The notes under the pieces: model-generated
Told to the model about the DNA's origin: nothing
The model's input: only the letters and a program-made list of their open reading frames with translations
Database searches by the model: none
Translations under genes and position numbers: made by a program
Shown here: piece after piece, positions 36,764 to 48,189 of the stretch
Layout of the letters: every line of letters starts with the position of its first letter
Position numbering within the stretch: the first letter of the stretch is position 1
From: Avena insularis
Lineage: Eukaryota > Streptophyta > Magnoliopsida > Poales > Poaceae
Direction of reading: 5' to 3'
Assembly: GCA_023614405.1 (NCBI GenBank)
Contig: CM042696.1
Span: 332,931,211-332,995,210 of the forward strand
DNA: 64,000 nucleotides

Positions 36764-37533
36764 ATGGAGACTCAGTTCAGCAAGTTCTACCAGTTGGGCA
36801 ATGGAGGCCAGCTGATATTCGAGAGGGATTTGGATTCACTGTCTGAGTTACTGGGACGCCCACATCCGGAGTTTCTTGGAGCTCAACTTCTTGGACCCCA
36901 GGAGGAGATTTACAATGGCTAGTCACCGCTGATCTTCGAGGAAGCATAGAAGCACCAACGTTCGGGAGAATCCAGTTCTCCGTCAGAGAGAACAACTGGC
37001 TAGATGGATTAGCCAGGGCAATGCATGAAGCTCTCACACGTCTATGTGCCCTTAGTGTCAACCAAATCCAAGGAACCCGCTTTGTGCACTATGCAAGGCG
37101 TGACTTCATGGGAATGCCAATGGATATGCCAGGTCATCCGGAGTTGAAGCGTCAAGTGGAGAACCTTGACTTCTTGCTGTACGATCGCCAGAAGGAATTG
37201 GACAATGCTAGGGAGTTTGCCAATCACAACCGTGCCATTGCCGCCCAGAAGGCCCATACTTTCTCACTTCTTGTCAAGGACCGCCAGTCTCTTTGCCTCC
37301 AGTGCGAGAAGAAGGATCGCACCATCGCCTGTCTTCGTAAGAAGGTGGCCGACCTCGAGAAGACCGTCAAGGAGCAAGAAGCTCAGCTTGCAGCAAAGAA
37401 GGAAGAAGAGGAGGGTGAAGACATCCAGGGAGACATGGATTCTTACCTCAGCAATGATGATGACTTTATGGAGGAGGATGCCGTGGACTTCTACACTGAT
37501 GATGAGGACTCCGACTTCATCGACGATGAGTAG
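36764..37533 (+). pseudogene. Extra ORF upstream of gag: coiled coil with acidic tail
   Basis: An ATG at 36764 directly after ttcttgtag opens a frame (METQFSKFYQLGNGG...) that hits a stop at about 36918. The neighbouring frame then continues without interruption to 37533, suggesting loss of one base near 36913. The product would be about 256 residues. The middle (about residues 130-215) is a Lys/Glu/Leu-rich coiled coil, and the last 35 residues are almost all Asp, Glu and Ser. I see no gag or enzyme motif. It lies between the primer site and gag, where most chromoviruses have only a leader. Function unknown; an accessory assembly or RNA-binding role would be a guess. Confidence 0.6.
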
Positions 37534-37778
37534 ATGCACTAGAGCACTATCGTAGCATGAGATGTATCAGTCCCACTGTATCGTAGCTTGCAGAATGGTT
37601 CTTAAAACCATCTGTTTTCCTTTGTTGTTGTGATGTGTAGGTTGTATCGTGTGCTTGTTCAATGAATGAAATGGAGTTAGTTGCAAAACCTGAGTCAAAC
37701 TCAAAGTTTTAGCTTTGAAATCAAAACCATGAACCTTAGAACTTTCCCTCTTACCCCTTTATCTACCTCAATCTTTAG

Positions 37779-40700
37779 ATGACTCGTGGAAACCAAGGAG
37801 GGAGCAGCTTGTTGCAAGACCCAATGCTGCAGATCTTGCAGAATCTCATCGTAGACAGGGAACAAGCAGGGCAGAGCACCAAGCTGATCGCCCAGATGGA
37901 TCTCAACAACCAGAACCATGGAAATCAGGATCATCAAGGATCCAAGCTGAAGAACTTCCAGAATACCAATCCCCCAATCTTTAGCACTTCAGAGAACCCA
38001 TTAGATGCAGATGACTGGTTGCAAATGATGGAGAACAATCTAGAAGTAGCCAGAGTTGATGACAACGAGAAGGTTCTCTTTGCCACCAACTACTTGGCAG
38101 GAGATGCAAGAGCATGGTGGAACAGCATCCGCCTGATGAACCATGGTCAGGTGATGACATGGGAAGCCTTCAAAATCAAGTTCAGCCGCACCCACGTGCC
38201 GCAGGGCTTAGTCACGAGAATGAGGGATGAATTCAGAGAGTTGAAGCAAGGTAGAATGACTGTGGTGGAGTACCATGACAGATTCCTGTCGCCTGCCAGA
38301 TATGCACCTGATGAGATCAACACGGAGGCCAAGAAGAAGGAGAGATTCCTGAACGGACTAGATGATGAGATGCAGACTGTCCTTCTCAACATCCGTTTCC
38401 AGGATCTCGAAGAGCTAGTCGACTCTGCCATTCAGATGGAAGGGAAGATTAACCAGGCAAACGACAATCGCAAGCGTCGTATGATGCAGCAGTCTGGATC
38501 TAGCAGTCACCAGAAGTACCGTCCCAACCCCTCACCAGGATATGCACCGAGGAACAACCGACCCCCAATGTCTCGCCCAAGCTACCCCAACCGTAGCGAA
38601 GTCAATGTGAAGTCCGTAGGAAACAACAATCACTCCGGAAACACCAGCAATTTCAACCGTGCCCCTCCCAAGAACAACAACAACAACAATAACACTGCAC
38701 CTAGAACTGGTAGCAATGATGTGCCTGTCGCAGCAAAAGACAAGTCTCAGATCACCTGTTTCGAGTGTGGAGTGAAGGGTCACTACTCAAATGAGTGTCC
38801 CAAGAAGACTGCCACCACTGCCAATGTGAATGCACCAGCTCAACAACAGCGTCATGTTCAACCAGGGAGAAGATTTGCCCTAGGGAACCATCACAACCGC
38901 AACGGTCCTCTCTTCCACATGAACACCGAAGAAGCCCAAGAAGCGCCAGACATAGTGCTGGGTATGTTTTCTGTCAACTCAGTATTAGCAAGAGTATTGT
39001 TTGATTCGGGAGCATTGCATTCATTTTTCACCGAAGAATTTGCATTAACTAGTATGATCCACCCAACCAACCTGAAGCATGTCATGATAGTTCAAATTCC
39101 TGGATCAACTACAAAAGCTAGAAAAATTTGCAAAGCTGTGCCTATCAGAATACATGAGATAGATTTTTATGCCAACCTTATAGTACTTGGAACCAAAGGA
39201 TTCTAAGTAGTACTAGGTATGGACTGGATGTCAAGGCATAAAGGACTGATAGACTATGCTAAGAAAGCCATCACCATGACTAGTAGCTCTAGAGTAACAG
39301 TAGAGCATATGTCTGAAACCTTACCCCGTCAATACAAGTGCAACAAGAGTCTAGCCCTGCCAACCATTGACCAAGTCCGAGTAGTCTGTGAATACCCCGA
39401 CGTATTCCCAGATGAATTGCCATGTATGCCCCCGGATAGGGATATTGAGTTCATTATCGAACTAATCCCCGGAACCGGACCCATAGCCCAGAGACCCTAT
39501 AGCATGAACCCCTCAGAGTTAGTGGAATTGAAGAAGCAGTTGGATGCTATGTTGGCAACATGCTTGATTCAACCAAGCACATCGCCATGGAGATCACCAG
39601 TGTTATTCGTCGACAAGAAAGATGGAGGCAATCGTCTATGCACCGATTACAGAAAGCTGAATGACGTCACCATCAAAAACAAGTACCCTTTGCCAAAGAT
39701 AGAAGATCTATTTGATCAGTTGACTAGAGGTCAGGTATTCTCAAAGATTGATCTTAGGACTGGTTATCACCAACTTAAGATTCGTGCAACGGATATTCCG
39801 AAGACCGCCTTTACTACTCGCTATGGTTTATACGAGTATACGGTTATGTCTTTTGGATTAACCAATGCCCCTGCTTATTTCATGAATCTCATGAATAAGA
39901 TCTTTATGAATTTCCTAGATAAGTTTGTCGTTGTGTTTGTCGACGATATCCTTATCTACTCCAAGTCAGAAGAAGAGCATGATGAACATCTGAGAATCGT
40001 CCTAGAAACCCTGAGAGAGCATCGGTTGTATGCCAAGTTCAGCAAGTGTGAGTTTTGGCTGAAAGAAGTGGGATTCCTAGTACATATTGTGTCAGCCGGA
40101 GGAGTCTCTGTTGATCCCACCAAAATCAAAGATGTCAAAGAATGGGAAGCCCCAACCACTCAAACCCAAGTCTGTGCATTTCTTGGATTAGCGGGATATT
40201 ACCGCAAGTTTGTCGAAGGATTCTCGAGCACGCCAGACCCATGACCCAATTGTTGAAGAAGGACAAGAAGTTTGAATGGACTGACAAATGTGAAGCCAGT
40301 TTCCAAGAGCTGAAGATGAGATTGATATCAGCCCCAATACTGATCATGCCAGATATCAAGAAGCCGTTTGATGTATATTGTGATGCATCCAAGATTGGTC
40401 TCGGATGTGTATTAATGCAAGAAGGCAAAGTTATCGCCTATTTGTCTCGACAACTGAAGCAGCATGAGTAGAACTATCCGACCCATGATCTTGAGTTAGC
40501 AGCCGTAGTTTTGGCATTGAAGACATGGCGTCATTATCTTATGGGTAATCGCTGTGAGATTTACTCGGATCACAAAAGCTTGAAGTATATTTTCACTCAT
40601 AAGGAGTTGAATATGAGGCAAAGGAGATGGATAGAGTTAATCAAGGATTATGACCTTGACATTCACTATCACCCCGGCAAAGCCAATGTGGTAGTGGATG

Positions 40701-42273
40701 ATCTTAGCAGATTGCCATGTAGGCTAAATACCATGATCAAGGAGAAGCAACCAAGTTTGTATGAGGAGTTGGAGAAGTTTAGGACTAAACTTGTTAGCAA
40801 AGGATTCTTAGCTAGCATTGAACTTCAACCCACTTTGATTAGCCAAATCAAGGAAGCCCAGAAGGGAAATGAAAGTATTGACAGAATCAAACATCGTATT
40901 GGTACATGAAAGGTACCTAGATTCATTGAAGACGAAGAAGGAGTGCCGTGGTACAAAGTCCGTATCTGTGTGCTAGCAGATTCGAAGCTGAAGCAAGTTA
41001 TCATGCAGGAAGCTCATGATACTCTTTATTCTATCCACCCTGGAGGAACGAAGATGTATCAAGATTTGAAAGAGCAATTTTGGTGGCACAAAATGAAGAG
41101 AGAAATCAGAAGCTACATTGCCAAGTGTGACATCTGTCAAAGGGTCAAAGCAGAGCATCAGAGACCCGCAGGACTGTTACAGCCATTGCAGATTCCGGAA
41201 TAGAAGTGGGATTCTGTCGGAATGGACTTTATCACAAGTTTACCTACTTCTAGTAGGGGAAATGACTCAATCTGGGTCATCGTTGATAGACTGTCCAAGG
41301 TAGCTCACTTTATACCTGTCAAGACAACTTACCAGAGTTCGAAGCTAGCAGAGCTGTATATTGCTAGGATTGTTAGTCTGCATGGAACCCCCAAGACCAT
41401 AGTATCAGATCGAGGAACCCAGTTTACCTCGAGATTTTGGCAGAAAGTCCAGGAAGGATTAGGCACCAAGTTGAATTTCAGCACCGCTTATCACCATAAA
41501 CCGATGGATGATGAGAGAGTCAACCAAATCTTAGAGGATATTCTTAGAGCTTGTGTGTTAGAGTACGGATCAAAATGGGAAGACTGCCTGCCTTTCGTAG
41601 AATTCTCATATAACAATAGTTATCAAGCTAGCTTGCAAATGGCACCATTTGAGTTCCTATACGGAAGAAAGTGTCGCACCCCTTTGAATTGGTCGCAAGT
41701 AGGAGAGAGTCAGATCTTTGGACCCGACATTCTCGAGAAGTCAAGAAGGTTCACAAAGTCCGTGAGCACCTCAAGACCGCCCAATCTAGACAGAAGAGTT
41801 ATGCTGAAAAGAGAAGGAGAGACCTGACTTTCAATGTCGGAGATTTTGTATATCTCAAGGTTTCGCCATTGAAGGGAACCCAACGCTTTAGTCTGAAAGG
41901 AAAGTTAGCCCCCAGATATATCAGGCCCTTCAAAATTCTAAACCGTCAAGGAGAAGTCTCGTATCAGCTGGAACTGCTTGAAGAAATGTCAGCCATCCAC
42001 AATGTGTTCCATATCTCGTTACTTCGCAAATGCCTAGAAGTGCTAGAGAAGACTGAAGTTTTCAAGAACATCGATCACAGAGCTATGGAGATCAACAAGG
42101 ACTTGACGTGTCGTGAAGTGCCCATCCGTATCTTGGAAGAAGCTTACAGAACCACCAGGACCAGGAGCATCAAGTTTCTCAAGATTCAATGGAGCAACCA
42201 TACCGAAGAGGAAGCCACTTGGGAGCAAGAAGATTACATGAGGACAGAGTTCCCAGATCTCTTTAGTTCCTAG
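37779..42273 (+). pseudogene. Chromovirus gag-pol polyprotein, broken
   Basis: The domain order is gag capsid (about 37960-38300; LAGDARAWWNSI), zinc knuckle CFECGVKGHYSNEC (38758-38799), protease with LFDSGALHSFF (about 38998), RT with FVDDILIYS (about 39938), RNase H ([12 protein letters not shown], then [10 protein letters not shown]), integrase zinc region and core (MDF, SDRGTQF, ERVNQ), and a C-terminal chromodomain (about 42120-42260; FLKIQWSNHTEEEATWEQED). Breaks are in-frame stops at 39204, 40469, 40907 and 41201, a frameshift near 40230, and another near 41730. Catalytic residues are otherwise mostly present, so decay is moderate. The chromodomain would direct insertion to particular chromatin. 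It starts at an ATG straight after ctttag. Confidence 0.9.
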
Positions 42274-42308
42274 TTTTCTTTCCTAAATATCAGGACGAGA
42301 TTTTGTTT

Positions 42309-42319
42309 AAGGGGGGAGG
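42309..42319 (+). other. Polypurine tract of the chromodomain element
   Basis: AAGGGGGGAGG lies two bases before the 3' LTR start at 42322. It would prime plus-strand DNA synthesis. Confidence 0.85.
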
Positions 42320-42321
42320 TT

Positions 42322-42680
42322 TGTAACATCCCAAAACTCTAATCCAAGTGATCAAGATCCAAATCATCAAATTTAGACTTAACAAAAACTTTTCCAATTA
42401 AAATTATTAAAGCATTCATATGTGTGTGCATTTAAATTAGGAGTTGATTTGAATTGCCATGATTAAGTGATCCATTGCTTGTAAAATGATTATTAGGTGA
42501 AATAAACATCATCTAGATCATTCCCAAACAAATCCCAAAGAGAAACAAATCAAAATGAATAAAATAACCAAATGGTCATTTGTGCCATTTTAATCAACAT
42601 GCCTACTTTGGCTATTCATAGAACTCAATTCTTAACAGAAACAAAGGTGGATGTTTGCACCCCTTGCTAGTACAAGTAGT
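42322..42680 (+). mobile_element. 3' LTR of the chromodomain element, first part
   Basis: It starts TGTAACATCCC and matches 32637-32995 with few differences. It breaks at gtagt (42676-42680), where the copia element inserted. The remainder resumes at 54239. Confidence 0.92.
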
Positions 42681-42774
42681 TGAAAGAACATTTCATGTTT
42701 TCCTATGTTTTGCGTGTTAGATAACAATATTGTGGAGACTATTCATGTGCGCTAAGTGTGCAGGAAGCTTTGAG

Positions 42775-43095
42775 GGGGGCCGGATTATCCGCCCCACCAA
42801 GGGCCGGATAATTCGGCCTACCTCATTACTCAAAGGGAGCCAAGGCGCGTCGCCTAGTATCCGGTCAGATTTTCTCCCGAAAAATCTGAACTGGGGCGGT
42901 TTTTCCTCCCTAGGCCAGATAATCCGGTCTTCACATAGGACCGGATAATCCGGCCCCCAGAAGTTGATCAAGGGCAAGCTCGGGGTGATGCTCAGATAGG
43001 AGGCAGATTATCTGCCAGATATTCCGAGCCTGGGGCGGTGTTTTCCCCAGGCCAGATAATCCGGCCATCACTTGGGCCGGATAACCCGGCCCCCA
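42775..43095. repeat. Palindrome cluster in the 5' LTR
   Basis: Copies related to GGCCGGATAATCCGGCC occur near 42778, 42812, 42910, 42939, 43000, 43051 and 43075. Most deviations are C-to-T or G-to-A at the flanking CpG sites (for example ccagataatccgg). Confidence 0.85.
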
Positions 43096-43125
43096 AAGTG
43101 TCCAACGGCTGGTTTCTGAAGGGGG

Positions 43126-43133
43126 TATAAATA
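43126..43133 (+). promoter_or_regulatory. TATA box of the 5' LTR
   Basis: TATAAATA occurs in gggggtataaatacccttt, about 450 bp into the LTR and directly downstream of the palindrome cluster. Confidence 0.75.
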
Positions 43134-43830
43134 CCCTTTCTTCCCCAACGTTTAGAACTCTTGATTCATTCGAAATTGTCCAGACATTGTGCAAGAGCTC
43201 TCATTCTTGATCTCCCACTTCAACCACCCGAAGGTCTTGATCTTTGGGGGAATTGAAGGAGGATAAGTTCATCATCATCATCACGAATCAAGCACTTCAA
43301 CTCCTCTACATTCATTTGGAGAAATCCCTGATCTAGTATTCTTGTCAATACCTAGATCATGTTCATTGTATTTGATAACTTTGTTCTTGTGGCAGCTTGT
43401 TGTCATTTCGGGAGCCTCCAAGTTGTTGTGGAGTTGTGTAAAGGTGCCGGTGCCCGCCTCGAAGGGTACCTATAGTAGAAAGGTGGATCAGGACTTTGGT
43501 GGCGAGATCCATCGGAGAACAGGGTGAGGCCTATTGTGGCGTGGTGGTCTTAGTACCGCCTACCCCTCCAACGCAGACGTACTTCCCTTAACAAGGAAGG
43601 AACTGTGGTCAAACAAATCCTGTGTCTCCGCGTGCTTCACTTTGGTTTACCCGTGCCTCTTCCACTCGCTCTTTACTCGCTAGTAGATAGGTTTGCATAT
43701 AGGGAATTTCCACCTAATAGTTTATCTAGAGAATTTCCCCTTTGTGCTAAGCCTAAAGTTGAAAAAGTATTAAAAATTGGTGTAGCACCTATTCACCCCC
43801 CCTCTAGGTGCCCATACGATCCATTTCAAT

Positions 43831-43843
43831 TGGTATCAGAGCC
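43831..43843 (+). other. Primer binding site, initiator-Met type
   Basis: TGGTATCAGAGCC starts two bases after the 5' LTR and is complementary to initiator Met tRNA. Confidence 0.92.
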
Positions 43844-43880
43844 CCGGCTCTTAATTTGGGCTTAACCGCCTAAGAGTAGT

Positions 43881-46336
43881 ATGGGTACCAAGGATGATGG
43901 GAATGAGGCTGTGGATAAGGTCACAATGGATGATCTCAAGTCGTTGGAAACAACCTTATTGAAATCCTTTGAGGCCAAGATGGAGGAGATGAATCAAATG
44001 ATTGCTCGCCTCACATCATCCATAGCCCCATCTCCATCCTCCTCTGAGGCTCCCACACCATCATCTAAGGAAAAGGGTAACACTGCATCCAAGGATGATG
44101 ATGCGGAAGGTGAAAAACTTAATGGCTCCACCTCCAAGAAGGGAAGTGGTAAGGAGGAATATAGTGAAGTTCGCCACGTATATTCCCCCGACCCACCTAT
44201 CCCTCATCCTCATATAAACAATAGGGGTGATCCACCCAAACTCACTGCATCCTCTTTCAATCAATGGCAATTCCTAATCAAATCTCATGTTTGCATCTCC
44301 TCTATTGCATTGTGGAGGATTATTGAAGAGGGTCTTCATATTGGAGATCAAACCAACCTAACAAGAAGAGAAGTTGTGGACAGCTAGTTGAATTCCACCG
44401 CTCTCCACATGATACAGCGGGTGTGGGTCCCAAGGACATGCCACACATTGAACATCTCAACACAGCTAAAGAAGCTTGGGATGCTCTTACAGATCTCTTC
44501 GTTGGAAATGAAAGCATGAGAAGGAACATGTATGATGCCCTTAGTAATGAAGCTGAGGGATTCTACATGTTGGATGGTGAAAACCATGAGGACATGTATA
44601 GAAGACTTAAGGGCATCGCCACAACTTTTCGAAAGAATGGGGCCACTTACATGGATGATGCATGGATAAAAAGGAAATATGTGAGTGCCTTAATGCCTTT
44701 CGAGCCAATGGACTTGAAGAGCCTGCAAGGTAGACATAACTATCATCAAATGACATCCAATGAAGTCATGCAAGAAATGGCGTCATTCAAAGTGGCAGCA
44801 AAGAATGCTGAAGATGCCCATGCTCGAGCCATTGGAATGCAAAAGGGTGTCAATGTGGCTCTCAAAGCCAATGTTGTTGAGCAAGAGGAAGATGAAAGAG
44901 CTTTTGAGGGGACCTCCATGGACTGCCCCGATGAAGTCAAACATGCTCATGGTGAGTACATGGCATTTTATGCAAGGAACTTTTGGAAGGACCCTGCCAA
45001 AGCCAAGTCAGAACTTGAGCGCAAGAACGGGTCAAATGGAAGAAGAGAAAGTGGCCCAAGATTGAGAACTTGCTACAACTGTGGAGATAGAATGCACTTT
45101 GTAGCCGAGTGTCCGTATCAAAATAGAGAAGACAATGGTGGTAGGCTCATTCTTAAAGAGAAATCTAAAGCACCTAAGAAGAATCCATTTATTAAGAAGA
45201 ATGGCCCCTTTAAGAAGCAACCCAAGATCGTCTTAGTTGCACAAGAAGAATACTCCTCTGCAAGTGAAGATGAAGAGGATGATGATAGTTCACACGAGGT
45301 GGCTGCTATAGCCACCACATCGACTCCTTCATCTCTCTTCGACTCGCCAAACGAGAACGTCATCAACAACAACGCCACTTGCCTAATGGCAAGAGGGTCC
45401 GAGGTATCAACTTCTAGCTCTTCATTTCCTAAGACTAACATAATTTTGGATATGGATGATCATGATAGTCTTAAAATGAAAGAAGAAGTTATTGCTTTGG
45501 ATACCTTTTTCACTAACCTACAAGGTGAGCACAAACTCCATTTTGATGCTCTTATGAGTCAACTTGCTCAAGCCGAAGATCTTCTTGAAGAAAAGGGAAG
45601 AATTGAAAGAGAAGATGCCTTGGAGATAGCCTCTTTGAAGAATGCCGTGGAAGAGGAAGAGGAAGCTCGAGTATCTTTGGAAGAGAGACTCGAATCCATT
45701 GAGGAGTCACAAGAAGAAGCTGTAGCTCAGCTCATCAAAGAACGTGACCATGCTCTTGCCAAGGTAAAGAAACTAAAGAAAGAAAAGATTGACTTTGGGG
45801 GTATTCATGCTAGACTTTTGGAGAAGTTTGATAATCTTGAAAGTGCTCACAAGGCATTGAAGAGTGATCATTCTACTTTAAATGAGTCTCATGACCAGCT
45901 CCAAACTCAATTGAAACGATATGATGTGCCAAGTACCTCCACTTCATCCTCCGGAAAAGAAGACCTTGCGAGAAGGTCTCAACACAAAGGTAAAGGAGTT
46001 ATTGATGAGATACTGAGCAGGCAAAGGACAAACAATAGTAAAGAAGGTCTTGGTTACATACCCAAGACAAAGAGCAAGAAAAACAACAAGAAGAAGAAGA
46101 GCAAGACTGCTCAACCGAAGACTAGCAACATTACCAATGACAAGGCTAATTATGATGGTTTTGTATGGGCCCACAATCCTAACTTTGAACTATATTGTGA
46201 TTATTATGGTGATTTTTATGCTAGTTATGTAGGCCCTTATGATTGTTACATTCTTTGGTATATTTGGGTTCCCAAGACCCTTGTTACTAACATGAGAGGA
46301 CCCATTGAAAAATGGGTACCTAAAAGCAAGAAGTAA
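43881..46336 (+). pseudogene. SIRE-type gag, broken near its start
   Basis: The ATG at 43881 opens a frame with a short coiled coil (MDDLKSLETTLLKSFEAKME) and a Ser/Pro-rich linker, ending at a stop at 44385. The gag core continues in another frame from about 44423 to 46336. It includes a UBN2-like capsid region, a zinc knuckle CYNCGDRMHFVAEC (about 45070-45111), Lys-rich and Asp/Glu-rich linkers, and a long coiled coil (about 45460-45930). One stop plus one frameshift separate the parts. Total size near 815 codons fits the large gag of SIRE/Maximus elements. The protein would package element RNA. The last frame ends six bases before the protease frame opens. Confidence 0.85.
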
Positions 46337-46341
46337 TTTTC

Positions 46342-48189
46342 TTGCAGGGATATGCTTCCGGTGGTTCTAAATGGGTACTCGATAGAGGTTGCACGAGTCA
46401 TATGACCGGAAGCAAGGAGATCATCACGGAGATGCGCCCAAACCTTGATCACATAACCGTCTCCTATGGTGACAAGTCAAAATCTGAGGTATTGGGTCTC
46501 GGCAAAGTTGTGGTGGCTCATGATATCTCTCTCGCGGACGTCATGCTTGTTGAGACCCTCGGGTACAACTTACTTTCAGTTCGCGCCCTTGGTAAGATGG
46601 GCTTTGCAGTTTATATTGATGCTGATTTGGTGGTACTCTTGTGGAGCAAGTCTCTAAAAGTCGCTTTCGTGGGATATGTCGAAAATGACCTGTACGTGGT
46701 GGACTTTTCGGGGAAAACCACTACAGGCCCGATGTGTCTTTTCGGAAAGGCTGATGCGGGTTGGCTATGACATCACCGACTAGCCCACGTCAATATGAGA
46801 ACTTTGCAAAGTCTCCACAAGGGTGGCCACATCCTTGGACTAAAAGAAAATGTCTCCTTTGCCAAAGATCGTGTTTGCAGGGCGTGTGTTGAAGGGAAAA
46901 TGCATGACTCACCCCATCGAAGGAAAACTATTATCTCATCAAAAAGGAATTTGGAGCTCCTTCATGTGGACCTCTTTGGACCTCCATCTCATGCAAGCCT
47001 CGGTGGGAAGAAGTATTGTCTAGTGATTGTTGATGATTACTCAAGATACACTTGGGTTTATTTCTTCAAGTTGAAGAGTGAAACTCAACAGATAGTCATC
47101 GACTTCGCCAACGAGGTTCAACATCAACACAACATCCCCATTCTAGCTATAAGAAGTGATAACGGCTCTGAGTTCAAGAACTACACCTTAAATGAGTTCC
47201 TAAGTGAAGAGGGGATAAGACATCAATATTCCGCTGCGTACACCCCTCAACAAAATGGCGTAGCCGAGAGGAAAAATCAAACTCTAATGGATATGGCAAG
47301 ATCAATGTTAGCCAAATTTATATCTCCATATAACTTCTGGGATGAAGCAATCTCTACTTCTTGTCATTCATCCAACCGATTATACCTCCACAAGATCTTG
47401 GACAAGACTCCGTATGAAATACTAACCGGTAACAAGCCAAACATCTCATACTTTCGGGTTTTCGGGAGTAAGTGTTTCTTTCTTATCAAGGGAGTTCGTT
47501 TATCCAAGTTTGATTCTAAGGCTCTAGAAGGTATTTTTGTTGGTTATGGTGCCGAATCCCACACTTATAGAGTCTACAATAAGCTCTTCGGAACTGTTGT
47601 AGAATCTTGTAGTGTGGTGTTCGAGGAAAATGACGGTTCCCATGCGGAGCAAGTTGGTGTTTGTGATGCAGATGTTAAAATACCCCAAGATGCCATAAGA
47701 AGAATGGGCATGGGATTTTTCCTCCCCATTGAGGAACCCCTTGTGGCGGATCGGGAAGGACAATGCTCTACTCATATAGAGCCCTCATCTACACATACTC
47801 AACATGTTCCAACCACGAGGGCAACTTCTACACCATCTCCATCAACTGCTAAAGGTCAAGATGTTCCTGAAAGCTCCAGGCCGGATTTTCTGGTTGACAC
47901 CGGATTATCCGGCCACCCCGCTCCAGCTGACCATGTTGCTCCTGGTGGTGAAGATATCAACGCAAGCTCCAGGCCGGATTTTCCGGCAAGCCCCGGATTA
48001 TCTGGCCCCTCGCCAGTTCAAGCAAGCCCTAGGTTTCCTGATGAAGCTGCTACAAATACTCCCAGGCCATATTATCCGGCCCTGACTCACCGGCTTAGCA
48101 GCCTCCTGTTACGGCTACTGACTCATCTCAAGGGCACGCGTCACCACCACCTGCTGCTGATATTCCAGTTCCTGATCAAGGTCGAGTAA
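46342..48189 (+). pseudogene. Copia protease and integrase region, broken
   Basis: The first part has the protease motif WVLDRGCTSHMTG, in which the expected D-S/T-G is D-R-G, so protease activity is doubtful. A TGA at 46768 sits where Trp precedes HHRLAHVN in the pre-integrase zinc region; the HHCC region follows (RVCRACVEGKMHDSPH). The integrase core has Asp in HVDLFGP, Asp in RSDNGSEF and Glu in NGVAERKNQ, all present. After about 47760 a Ser/Thr/Pro-rich linker carries a repeated SSRPDF...GLSG pattern encoded by the palindrome motif. A frameshift between about 48060 and 48110 moves pol into the RT frame. Confidence 0.88.

Larger units (their letters stand above)
42681..43828 (+). mobile_element. 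5' LTR of the SIRE-type copia element
   Basis: This 1148-bp LTR runs from TGAAAGAACA to CCATTTCA. It differs from the 3' LTR (1162 bp) by scattered substitutions and by a block near 43430, where the 3' LTR has about 14 extra bases. It contains at least seven palindrome-derived motifs between 42775 and 43095, then a TATA box. Confidence 0.95.

Noticed and set aside
46334..46350. Splice acceptor-like ttttcttgcag at the gag-pol junction
   Set aside because: No matching donor could be chosen, and a decayed frame or stop read-through explains the layout equally well.
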